Source: Phycisphaerae bacterium (lineage in GTDB: Bacteria > Planctomycetota > Phycisphaerae > UBA1845 > PWPN01). Taken from it: 32,124 nucleotides of DNA. Made by a program: the position numbers and the translations under genes. Location: positions 1-32,124 of the forward strand of contig JAAYDF010000170.1 in the NCBI GenBank assembly GCA_012729395.1, read 5' to 3'. How positions within the stretch are numbered: the first letter of the stretch is position 1; every line of letters begins with the position of its first letter. Shown in pieces: positions 25,707 through 32,124 of the stretch. A model generated the notes under the pieces. That model had not been told where the DNA came from. It was given only the letters and a program-made list of their open reading frames with translations, and ran no database searches.

Positions 25707-26066
25707 ATGCCAGAGGCAGAGGCTAAGCTCAGCATCCGTAAACAGGAATCTGTTTGTATCGTCGAGTTCGAGGACCGCAAGATCCTTGAGGAGATGGTGA
25801 TCAACCAGATCCTTGAGAAGCTCAGCGAGTTGGTTGCGTCCGAGCCGGTCCCCAGGCTGCTCCTCAATTTCAGGAAGGTGGAGCACCTGTCCAGCGCCGC
25901 GTTGGGGGTACTCATCACGTTGAACAAACAGGTCGCCGGCCGAAGCGGCCAACTGGTCCTCGCCAACATCCACCCACAGATTTACGAGGTATTCAAGATC
26001 ACCCGGCTCAACAAGCTGTTCAATATCCAGGGGACCACGGACGAGGCGCTGCGTGCGTTTAACTGA
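25707..26066 (+). CDS. STAS-domain anti-sigma factor antagonist
   Basis: A 119-residue single STAS domain of the SpoIIAA/RsbV type. The conserved phosphoacceptor loop is HLSSAALGVLITL, with S62/S63 as the candidate phosphoserines. In unphosphorylated form such proteins bind their kinase/anti-sigma partner and release a sigma factor or other target. Residue 64 is Ala where many members have Gly. AGGAG lies 8 nt before the start, and a strong promoter stands upstream. A terminator-like hairpin follows the gene, separating it from the kinase gene. Confidence 0.9.
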   Translation: MPEAEAKLSIRKQESVCIVEFEDRKILEEMVINQILEKLSELVASEPVPRLLLNFRKVEHLSSAALGVLITLNKQVAGRSGQLVLANIHPQIYEVFKITRLNKLFNIQGTTDEALRAFN

Positions 26067-26095
26067 CGAGCGGGGCTTGTGCCCTGATCGTGGTG

Positions 26096-26122
26096 ATGCC
26101 GGTGGCTTTCCGGCATGTTTTC
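26096..26122 (+). terminator. Intrinsic terminator after the first STAS gene
   Basis: ATGCCGG (26096-26102) and CCGGCAT (26110-26116) form a 7-bp stem with a 7-nt loop, followed by GTTTTC. It lies 30 nt after the STAS stop and before the kinase gene. Confidence 0.6.
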
Positions 26123-26308
26123 GGCGGTTCAGGATGCGGGAGGGGCGAATGCCAGGGATGGCGGGATGTTCGGATCGCGGAGGTTGAAGGGAGCCCGATT
26201 ATTGGCGTACGCTCTGCCGAGAGTGAGCCGCGGATGGCAACCGGCCCGGAGCAGGATGCAGCCAGACTGGAGTGGGGGCCAGCGGAGCCCCGGTTTGCGA
26301 AGTCAACC

Positions 26309-26728
26309 ATGTCGAGGAACTGGCAACCACTGGCTCACCAGATCGTCATCGCCAGCGACCTCCAGGCCGCCCGTCGCGTCGAAGAGCAACTGCTCAGCGA
26401 GACCCAGACGCACGGTTATAGCCGTGAATGCACCTTCGCCATCCGTTTGGCTCTTGAAGAGGCCATCGTCAACGCGCATAAGCACGGCAATCGCAAGGAC
26501 CCCGCCAAGACCATCACCATCAGTTACCACATCGACCAGACACGGGCCATCGTTCGTGTCCGTGATGAGGGGCAGGGGTTCGACCCAGACGCCATCCCGG
26601 ATCCGACGGTCCCTGATCGCATTCCGCTGCCCACCGGGCGTGGAATTATGCTGATGCGCGCCTATCTGGATGAGCTGTGCTACAATGATCAAGGCAACGA
26701 AGTCCAACTTGTCAAGGAGAGATCATGA
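26309..26728 (+). CDS. RsbW-type serine kinase / anti-sigma factor
   Basis: A 139-residue GHKL ATPase. The N box is LALEEAIVNAHKHGN (E50, E51, N55), the G1 box is RVRDEGQGFDP (D86, G88, G90), and the G2 region is PTGRGIMLMRAY (G110, G112). Such kinases phosphorylate a STAS partner on serine and sequester a sigma factor or regulator. I start at the ATG at 26309, where homology begins; an ATG at 26234 would add 25 residues. Neither has a good ribosome binding site. The stop overlaps the second STAS gene start (ATGA). No cognate sigma factor is adjacent; the ECF factor at 1365 is not of the group normally controlled this way. Confidence 0.88.
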   Translation: MSRNWQPLAHQIVIASDLQAARRVEEQLLSETQTHGYSRECTFAIRLALEEAIVNAHKHGNRKDPAKTITISYHIDQTRAIVRVRDEGQGFDPDAIPDPTVPDRIPLPTGRGIMLMRAYLDELCYNDQGNEVQLVKERS

Positions 26729-27081
26729 TGTCTTCGACACCAGCAGAGCTTCTTAGAGTTGAAGTCGAGACGCAGGGGAGCACGACCATCGCCCGGCTTA
26801 TCGGCTCGGCCAACATGGTGGTCTCGACCGATCTGAAGGACCAGTTGCTCGACTTGGTCGCCAGTCAGCCCCAGCAACTCATCCTGGACCTTAGTAGACT
26901 GGAATTCATCAGTTCCGTGGGTCTCAGCGGCATCATTGCCGCCCACCTGCGTTGCCGACACCATAGCGGAACGGTTAAGCTCGCTGCCCCGCGCCCGGAG
27001 ATCCTCGAATTGCTGAAGGTCACGAATTTGACCCGGCTGTTCCCCATCCATGAGTCGGTTGAAGCCGCCTTGGCCTCCTGA
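26725..27081 (+). CDS. Second STAS-domain anti-sigma factor antagonist
   Basis: A 118-residue STAS domain protein. The phosphoacceptor loop is LEFISSVGLSGIIAAH, with S63/S64, closer to the canonical SSxGL pattern than the first STAS protein. LILDLSRLEFIS is the typical preceding strand. A strong AAGGAGA (26714-26720) lies inside the kinase gene, and translation is coupled by ATGA; the following ATG at 26728 is an alternative start. It is probably the dedicated partner of the kinase just upstream. It converges on tRNA-Arg. Confidence 0.9.
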   Translation: MMSSTPAELLRVEVETQGSTTIARLIGSANMVVSTDLKDQLLDLVASQPQQLILDLSRLEFISSVGLSGIIAAHLRCRHHSGTVKLAAPRPEILELLKVTNLTRLFPIHESVEAALAS

Positions 27082-27155
27082 CCCCGCGCGAAGTTGCGCC
27101 TGGCGTAGCCGCCTCGCGTGGGCCTCCGGAACGCGTCTGACGTGAGCTGGGAAAT

Positions 27156-27229
<74 letters not shown>

Positions 27230-27312
27230 ACGGCCTTGTCGGGCCAGCAATGAAGGTATCGCAAGCTCGCCCACAGGTCAAGGCTGGCTGGTCGCTTCCC
27301 AGTCGCCCCACC

Positions 27313-27327
27313 GGCTTGCCGCTTCGC
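27313..27327 (+). repeat. Copy of dispersed intergenic repeat core
   Basis: GGCTTGCCGCTTCGC in the gap between tRNA-Arg and the GH10 gene. No heptad array is visible beside this copy. Confidence 0.6.
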
Positions 27328-27419
27328 TGCGCCACGCGCAGCCGGCGGCGAGGTGTGAAGCAAGCTGCTTGGGGCTTAACTCACCTTCCTCGCGCCGGCA
27401 GACGGCGAACGACGCTCGA

Positions 27420-28811
27420 CTACTTCAAGGTCACGCTGACGGATCCTTGCTGGCCTCGCCGCAACGTGAAGCTGCCCGAGAGAGGACCATCCTCGCCCAT
27501 GACGGTCACGCGGTAATCGCCGAAGAAGCCGTGGACTCGCAGCTCATCGGCGTTGACTCGCTCGTTTTCGCGACCGCCCGGGCTGCCGGCTCCGTCAGTG
27601 CCGAGTGTGCGCTCCTGGCATGTCCACCACCGCTTTTTCACCAAATCGTGCAGAGCACGATAGGCGGGCTTGGGGCTCATATCGACGCAAAGAAGACCGG
27701 CCGGCGCCGCCTGCCAGGAGTTCTGGTCGGAGAAGTCCCACCATGTGATCGCCTCAACCGCCGGGTGACTGAACAGGAGGGTGTAGAACCGGGCGGCATC
27801 CTCGGCTTGACGTGTTTCACCCTCCGACGTACTAACCCAATCGAAGCCCGGCCGCTGCTTCCGCAAGTCCCAGCCCTGCTCGCCGGAGAGAAAGGTCGTC
27901 TCGGTCCAGTGCAGCGGTTTGCCGAACTTGGCGAACCGCTCACAAACCGCCCATACCTTGCCCAGCGGGATCGCCCCGCCGTGCTGGTGTGACTGCAAAC
28001 CGATGACATCGTACAGCGGCCGGCCCTGGTTGTCGGCCAACGGCTCGACCACCCGAGTGGCGAAGTCTTCGTCCAGACGATAGTCGTTGATGATCAACGT
28101 CGCCTGTGGATGGGTCGCTCGGGCGATGCGAAACGACGCGTGCAGGAACGGGGGTACCCCCATTCGCTCGATAGCCGCCGTCAGCTTGGGGGCCTGCTTG
28201 CGGACTTCCTCGCGGTCGTAATGGGTGGCTTCGTTGACCACGTCCCATATCGCGATGTCGCCTCGGAACCGGTTGACACACTCGCCGACGCGCTTCAACT
28301 GCAGGTCGATCACCGCCGCGGGATCGTCGGGAAGCCATCGCGGGTCGCGGAAGTTCCACGCCAGGGGATGGCCCTTGGGCGTGATCCCATGAGCTTTGCA
28401 CCAGGTGAGGATGCGCTCGGTATCCGCATACTGCGGCTTGCCTTGGGTCTGTTCGTAGGACCACCAGTAGAACGGCAGCGTGGCGAAATTGAACAGCTCG
28501 GCAAAGTGTTTTTCGTATGCGGCGTTGTCCTCGGGCGAACGGCACTTGCCGAGGCTGTAGATGTTGCATCCGAAGAGGAAGGCGTGCCGCTGCTGCTCGA
28601 TCAGAACCTTGGTTCCCGGTTTGAGGCCTTGCCCGGCCGGCGGAACCAGCTTGAGCACCACCTCGCCCATACGGTGCTCGATGATTCGTGCCTCTGCCCC
28701 GGCCAGGAGGGCTTGCTCGTCCAGCCTGCTCTCCGCCGCCGTCGCGAACGAGGTCGCCAGCAGCAGCAAAGCCACAGCCCGCCCCGCACGTCGCGGCCCC
28801 GGCCAGGACAT
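27420..28811 (-). CDS. GH10 family endo-1,4-beta-xylanase-like secreted protein
   Basis: A 463-residue exported glycoside hydrolase. It has a signal peptide (about 1-26, ending SFATAA), then a small beta region (about 27-85) with VVLKLVPPAGQGLKPGTKVL. The GH10 TIM barrel spans about 80-395. The acid/base is E194 in IAIWDVVNEATH and the nucleophile is E304 in LHWTETTF. Substrate-site motifs KGHPLAWNF and INDYR are present. A C-terminal Ig-like tail (about 415-463, YRVTVMGEDGPLSG) follows. GH10 enzymes cleave xylan with retention. The start at 28811 gives a normal signal peptide; the frame continues 60 codons upstream. No clear ribosome binding site or promoter is visible in the 208 nt before it. 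Confidence 0.9.
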   Translation of the reverse strand: MSWPGPRRAGRAVALLLLATSFATAAESRLDEQALLAGAEARIIEHRMGEVVLKLVPPAGQGLKPGTKVLIEQQRHAFLFGCNIYSLGKCRSPEDNAAYEKHFAELFNFATLPFYWWSYEQTQGKPQYADTERILTWCKAHGITPKGHPLAWNFRDPRWLPDDPAAVIDLQLKRVGECVNRFRGDIAIWDVVNEATHYDREEVRKQAPKLTAAIERMGVPPFLHASFRIARATHPQATLIINDYRLDEDFATRVVEPLADNQGRPLYDVIGLQSHQHGGAIPLGKVWAVCERFAKFGKPLHWTETTFLSGEQGWDLRKQRPGFDWVSTSEGETRQAEDAARFYTLLFSHPAVEAITWWDFSDQNSWQAAPAGLLCVDMSPKPAYRALHDLVKKRWWTCQERTLGTDGAGSPGGRENERVNADELRVHGFFGDYRVTVMGEDGPLSGSFTLRRGQQGSVSVTLK

Positions 28812-29019
28812 CCTGGGCACGCATCTCGGCGCACTGCCGGCGGGGGCATAGGCAGGCCCTGCACGGACCCAAGCCTGCGATTCGTGCGGATCGACAAGTC
28901 GCGGCACGTTGCCGTGCAAAGCACGCAACTCCTTGCAGTTACGCACGTTGCGCCCACCGGAGGCATCGGGGCGGTCGGTTTGAGTATGCACGCCAGGCGT
29001 CCTGATTCAGGGAGGGGAT

Positions 29020-29103
29020 TGCCGAAGGAGGGAATCGAACCCTCACCCCCTTGCGGGGACGGGATTTTGAATCCCGCGCGTCTGCCAATTCCGCCACTTC
29101 GGC
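29020..29103 (-). tRNA. tRNA-Leu (anticodon CAA)
   Basis: A class II tRNA with acceptor GCCGAAG/CTTCGGC, anticodon stem CGGGA/TCCCG around loop TTCAAAA (anticodon CAA), a long variable arm (CCCCGCAAGGGG), and T arm GAGGG-TTCGATT-CCCTC. The discriminator is A, and CCA is not encoded. Its first 61 nt are also the in-frame 3' end of the integrase gene. No separate promoter can be placed outside integrase coding sequence. Confidence 0.95.
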
Positions 29104-30518
29104 TTTTCGTTGCCACTATCCGCAGGGTGTCGCGTTATACCGCGTTTTTGTTGGGCTTTTTTGAAGCTTTCCCCCTGTCCGCCGTCGCTTGTGGGTATAA
29201 AACTGGTCGCGTTATTTCGCACCGTTTCGGGCTGTTTCGCACCCGTTAAGTGTACAGATAAGCCACACCCCTGTTGCTTCCCGTCGGTGCCCGTGGCCAG
29301 CCCCTGGGCCTGTTCCTGGGCCGCCACCGTGGACACCACGGGCAGGGCTTCCACGGCCGCCGCCACGTCGGCCAGCCGGGCTTTCGCATACCGCCCGATT
29401 GTCAGCGTCGGGGTACTGTGTCGGGCAAGTTCCTGGCACGTCTTGACGCTCGCCCCACCCGCCACCAGCTCGGATATGAACCCGTGCCGCTGGGCGTGGA
29501 AGTCGAACCGCCCCGCGCTCGTGGTGTAGGGCACCCCAGCCGCCGCCAAGTCCGCCCGCAGCATTTCCGCCGACCGCCTGCCGGGCAGCCGCAAGACGGG
29601 CTCGCCGGGGGCCTTGCTGGCCAGCCAGGGGCTCAACACCGCCACGAGTGCCGACGATAGGGGCTGCGTATCCGTCCGCCGTCTTTTCGAGTAGGCCGCC
29701 GCCACCGTCACCGTTGCCGGGGTACTGCTCAAGTCGAAACTCTCGGGCGTCAGGCTCTTCAGTTCGGATACCCGCAGCCCTGTCCCGCTGGCCAGCCGAT
29801 ACGCTTGGGCTCGCTCGTGTCCCGTCAGCCCGTGGTGAACAGGGCCACGTTCCGCCGCATGAATAAGGGCCACCAGCTCGGCTTCCGTCGGGGCTCTGCG
29901 CACCACCTGGGGGTCTGTGTCCGCCCCGCGTATGCGCAGCCCCGCCAAGCAATCGTCAACGCTTCGGCCGTCCCGCCAAGCCCAACGGCTAAACGCTTTG
30001 ATTGCCCGCTGGTAGTGGGCTACGCTCGCAACGCTCAGCGTGCGCCGCGTCTTGTCCTTGTCTGCCTTGTCCTTGCCCCGCTTCAACTCGGCTTCCCGAA
30101 GCTTCCCAAGCGCCGCCTGTATCTTTGCCGGGCTCAAGTCGCCCAGGGTGCCCACCCCTGCCAGGGACAGCACCCGTTGTGCCCGCTTTACGCTCTTCTC
30201 AACGTGGTCGGGCGTGTTGTTCCTGCCCGCCAAGTCCGCCCGCCACTCGCTCAGGTGTTCAGCCACGGGCCGGGCCGCTTCAATCGCTCGCCGCTCGGCT
30301 CGGGTGTCGATAAGCCCCCGCGTCCGCTGGGCCGCTTCGTCAACCCAACGGGCCAGCAGCCGGGCCGCCGTTTGCCGGCACGTCGTACCCGTGCTTCGTC
30401 GCTGCCGTCGGCCGTTGGGGGCTTGCCAAGTCGCAATCCACGGGCCGCCGCTCACCCGCTGGTGAAGCCCGCCTTGCCCCCTGGGGCGTCGCCGTTGCTT
30501 TTGCTTCTCTTCGCTCAT
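29043..30518 (-). CDS. Tyrosine recombinase / integrase whose frame runs into tRNA-Leu
   Basis: A 491-residue site-specific recombinase. It has an N-terminal arm-binding region (about 1-75), a core-binding SAM-like domain (about 85-190), and a catalytic domain (about 210-385). Catalytic residues are R249 (GTGLRVSELKSL), a lysine near 278, H341-xx-R344 (FHAQRHGF), H367 (LARHS) and nucleophile Y377 (GRYAKA). About 110 residues follow the tyrosine. The last 19 (from P473; WRNWQTRGIQNPVPARG) are encoded by tRNA-Leu itself. AAAGGGG precedes the ATG, which overlaps the HTH gene stop (ATGA). It catalyses integration and excision of the element. Confidence 0.9.
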   Translation of the reverse strand: MSEEKQKQRRRPRGQGGLHQRVSGGPWIATWQAPNGRRQRRSTGTTCRQTAARLLARWVDEAAQRTRGLIDTRAERRAIEAARPVAEHLSEWRADLAGRNNTPDHVEKSVKRAQRVLSLAGVGTLGDLSPAKIQAALGKLREAELKRGKDKADKDKTRRTLSVASVAHYQRAIKAFSRWAWRDGRSVDDCLAGLRIRGADTDPQVVRRAPTEAELVALIHAAERGPVHHGLTGHERAQAYRLASGTGLRVSELKSLTPESFDLSSTPATVTVAAAYSKRRRTDTQPLSSALVAVLSPWLASKAPGEPVLRLPGRRSAEMLRADLAAAGVPYTTSAGRFDFHAQRHGFISELVAGGASVKTCQELARHSTPTLTIGRYAKARLADVAAAVEALPVVSTVAAQEQAQGLATGTDGKQQGCGLSVHLTGAKQPETVRNNATSFIPTSDGGQGESFKKAQQKRGITRHPADSGNEKPKWRNWQTRGIQNPVPARG

Positions 30519-30718
30519 GTTGAAAGCCCCTTTCCGCGTTGGGGCCGGATTTCGAGTTTCAGGGCCTGCAACAGCTTTTCGAGAGTTTCGCCGCGTGCGT
30601 CACGTCGGCCGCTCAGGTAGTTCACCACCTGGGGCCGTGCAACGCCACACCGCCGGGCCAGCTCGGCTTTCGCCCAGCCACGCTTGGCCAGCTCTGTTGT
30701 GATCGTCTCTCGAATCAT
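30515..30718 (-). CDS. Small XRE/Cro-type HTH regulator
   Basis: A 67-residue DNA-binding protein. The helix-turn-helix is AKAELARRCGVARPQVVNYL, followed by SGRRDARGETLEKLLQAL. It could repress its own operon or act in excision control. The frame opens at 30745, but that start lies inside the promoter. The ATG at 30718 is at the predicted transcription start, so the message would be leaderless. It overlaps the integrase start by 4 nt, forming an HTH-int operon. Confidence 0.85.
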   Translation of the reverse strand: MIRETITTELAKRGWAKAELARRCGVARPQVVNYLSGRRDARGETLEKLLQALKLEIRPQRGKGLST

Positions 30719-30724
30719 GCGGGA

Positions 30725-30753
30725 AGTGTAACACATAAATAACACCCTGTCAA
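30725..30753 (-). promoter_or_regulatory. Promoter of the HTH-integrase operon with overlapping palindrome
   Basis: On the minus strand, TTGACA (30748-30753), a 17-nt spacer and TACACT (30725-30730) form a near-consensus promoter. The predicted start coincides with the ATG at 30718. A small palindrome, GTGTAACAC (30726-30734), covers the -10, and AACAC recurs at 30741-30745, suggesting autoregulation by the HTH protein. Confidence 0.72.
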
Positions 30754-30817
30754 GGGGCCGATAAGATAGATTATGTTGCGTCCCACCCCCCGTGGGGCTG
30801 GGCTTCGGGTGTTCAGT

Positions 30818-32124
30818 TCACCCACCCACGTTGGACAGGCAGGGGGGGGAGGGGGGTTCATGCGCCCCCCCACACCCCCCCGGTGCGGAAGCACCGGGGG
30901 TGGGGGCCGCGATACCCCGTCCCCCCCCCTCTGCCAGGACAAAGGTATGCGCCGCACATGGGCCGCTCACCACCCGACGGATGTACCCTTCAGCTTCCGC
31001 CCGCTTCAGCAGCAGCCCCGCCGCCGCTTGGGAAAGCCCCTTGTCAACCGCTCGCCCCATGGCCGTTGCCGATACCACCCCGTCGCCGTTGCCCACACAC
31101 TCAGCCGCAAACGTGGCCACGTCCATTGTCGGCTTCGGGGGCTTCTCTTCTCTCGGGGCTCGTTGCCGCCGGGTCCGCTCGGGCTTCAGGTCCAACGGGC
31201 TCAGGTCCGAGGCCGGGGTGAACGTCGGCCACGTCCAACGCAACGCCAGCGCTTCCGGGGGGGGCCAGCTTCGGGCCACGGCTTCAAGGACAAAGGCGCC
31301 GGGCTCTTCGTGCGCCCGCAGTATGCAATGGCTGTCGGCCGCCCGGGCCATAGCACCCGCACCGCTGCCCACGTCCACCACGGCTTTTGCCGCTTGGCTG
31401 CCTTTGGTTGAATGGTGGATACAGACAAACGCACACCCCAGCCGGGCCGCGTGGGCGTCCATCGCGTTGAACAGTCCCGCAAGGGCTCCGTTGTCATTCT
31501 CGCTTATCCCCGCTGGCAGGAACCGATAGAACGCGTCCAACACCACCACGCGGAACAGCCGGGGCTCTATCGCCCCGAAGTAGTGCCGCATGGCGTGCAA
31601 GTTCACCAGCCGCCCGCGCAGGCTTTCAACGTACACCAGCTCTGCCGTATCGGGGGGTAGGCATAGGGCTTCAATCACCTGGGGCACCCGCCGGGCGATG
31701 GTTTCCTCGTGCAACTCGTTGTCGATAATCAGCACCGGGCCGGGCTCAGTCTCGAAAGCCCCCAGCCAGGGCCGCCCGCTGGCCACGCTCGCCGCCAGGG
31801 ACAGGGCCAGCCAGCTTTTGCCGGTTTTGCTGGGCGCGATGATATTCAGCGTCTCACCTTCGCGTAACAGCCCGTGCACCACCGGGGGGCGCAGCCGGGG
31901 CTTTGCTCGGGCCAGCGCCGCCGCCGTCACATATCGGGGCAGGGGGCCGGGGGCTTCGGGCTCGCCGCCCTGGGCGTCGGCCGCTTCCACGGGGGCCGCC
32001 GCCGCTGCCAGGGCTTCCACTTCCGCGCGGATCCGCTCGGGGGGGACACCGGGGCGGAAGTCCACAATGTCGCCGCCGTCGGGCAAGTCGGGCAGTTCCA
32101 CCACCCGCACACGGGCCGGGGGGC
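30818..32124 (-). CDS. RepA-like AAA ATPase, N-terminus beyond the window
   Basis: A partial protein of more than 430 residues. The segment nearest the edge, VVELPDLPDGGDIVDF, resembles the end of a toprim primase domain, so the full protein is probably a primase-ATPase of a mobile element. The ATPase domain has Walker A NIIAPSKTGKSWLAL, a strand PVLIIDNEL, Walker B RVVVLDAFYRF and a sensor-like VCIHHSTKG. A winged-helix region (VVSATAMGRAVDKGLSQAAA) follows. The last ~25 residues are low-complexity, encoded by the G/C tract. The frame is open to the edge; a GTG at 32110 is an internal codon rather than a likely start. The role is probably element replication or maintenance. Confidence 0.82.
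   Translation of the reverse strand, partial: PPARVRVVELPDLPDGGDIVDFRPGVPPERIRAEVEALAAAAAPVEAADAQGGEPEAPGPLPRYVTAAALARAKPRLRPPVVHGLLREGETLNIIAPSKTGKSWLALSLAASVASGRPWLGAFETEPGPVLIIDNELHEETIARRVPQVIEALCLPPDTAELVYVESLRGRLVNLHAMRHYFGAIEPRLFRVVVLDAFYRFLPAGISENDNGALAGLFNAMDAHAARLGCAFVCIHHSTKGSQAAKAVVDVGSGAGAMARAADSHCILRAHEEPGAFVLEAVARSWPPPEALALRWTWPTFTPASDLSPLDLKPERTRRQRAPREEKPPKPTMDVATFAAECVGNGDGVVSATAMGRAVDKGLSQAAAGLLLKRAEAEGYIRRVVSGPCAAHTFVLAEGGGRGIAAPTPGASAPGGCGGAHEPPSPPCLSNVGG
30834..30933. other. G/C-homopolymer tract with a perfect hairpin
   Basis: Runs of 5-9 G or C alternate here. Between them, CCCCCGGTGC-GGAA-GCACCGGGGG (30877-30900) is a perfect 10-bp stem with a GNRA-type tetraloop. 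Several G-runs on each strand could form quadruplexes. The tract encodes the Gly/Pro/Ala-rich C-terminus of the ATPase gene. Confidence 0.6.

Larger units (their letters stand above)
29043..32124 (-). mobile_element. End of an integrative element at tRNA-Leu
   Basis: From tRNA-Leu to the right edge are a tyrosine integrase, a small HTH regulator and a RepA-like ATPase, all on the minus strand. Base usage is visibly richer in GGGCC and GGCC than in the preceding genes. The element abuts the 5' side of the tRNA and overlaps it, so the attachment core is probably within tRNA nt 1-61. The distal end and the other att copy are outside the window. Confidence 0.72.

Overview
The window looks like a high-GC chromosome segment from a member of the Planctomycetota (probably Phycisphaerae-like or an uncultured relative). 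That placement is inference from gene content: a GH123/DUF4091 protein with thrombospondin type 3 repeats and a dockerin-like tail, DUF1080 and DUF6807 (PmoA-like) lipoproteins, an FmdE-family protein, a stand-alone Clp-N protein, STAS/RsbW partner switching, and a lipid A acyltransferase. No rRNA or species marker is present.

Layout. 1-1.1 kb: edge tandem repeat, a Clp-N domain protein and a tiny sigma-region-4 protein. 1.4-2.35 kb: ECF sigma factor overlapping a two-helix membrane protein. 2.3-4.9 kb: methyltransferase and nadB on the minus strand. 5.0-7.7 kb: a large secreted protein of unknown function. 7.8-9.06 kb: a lipid A acyltransferase enclosed by inverted copies of a composite repeat (heptanucleotide array plus a conserved 41-nt block). 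9.1-10.4 kb: thioredoxin and a DUF1080 lipoprotein. 10.5-17.5 kb: two very large secreted minus-strand proteins, a metallophosphoesterase/PQQ-propeller fusion and the GH123/TSP3 protein. 17.7-20.4 kb: FmdE-like protein translationally coupled to a TroA-like metal-binding lipoprotein, then a DUF6807 lipoprotein. 20.4-20.9 kb: intergenic region with a 20-unit heptad array. 20.9-24.1 kb: gltA-glyA-lipoprotein operon preceded by a structured intergenic element. 24.5-27.1 kb: a zinc phospholipase C-like protein, and a STAS / RsbW-kinase / STAS partner-switching set. 27.2-29.1 kb: tRNA-Arg, a GH10 xylanase-like protein and tRNA-Leu. 29.04 kb to the right edge: the end of an integrative element with a tyrosine integrase, a small HTH regulator and a RepA-like ATPase that runs off the window.

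How the genes fit together. Many products are exported or lipid-anchored carbohydrate-active or surface proteins, consistent with polysaccharide degradation. Central metabolism (gltA, glyA, nadB) is interspersed. Regulation is represented by the ECF pair, the stand-alone region-4 protein and the STAS/kinase switch.

The most unusual observations are: (i) a composite dispersed repeat whose inverted copies bracket the acyltransferase gene; (ii) an integrase reading frame that runs in frame through most of tRNA-Leu(CAA), with a probably leaderless promoter driving the HTH-integrase operon; (iii) a cysteine-rich TroA-like lipoprotein coupled to an FmdE-like protein behind a palindrome overlapping a TTGACA box; (iv) a multi-stem structured element upstream of gltA.
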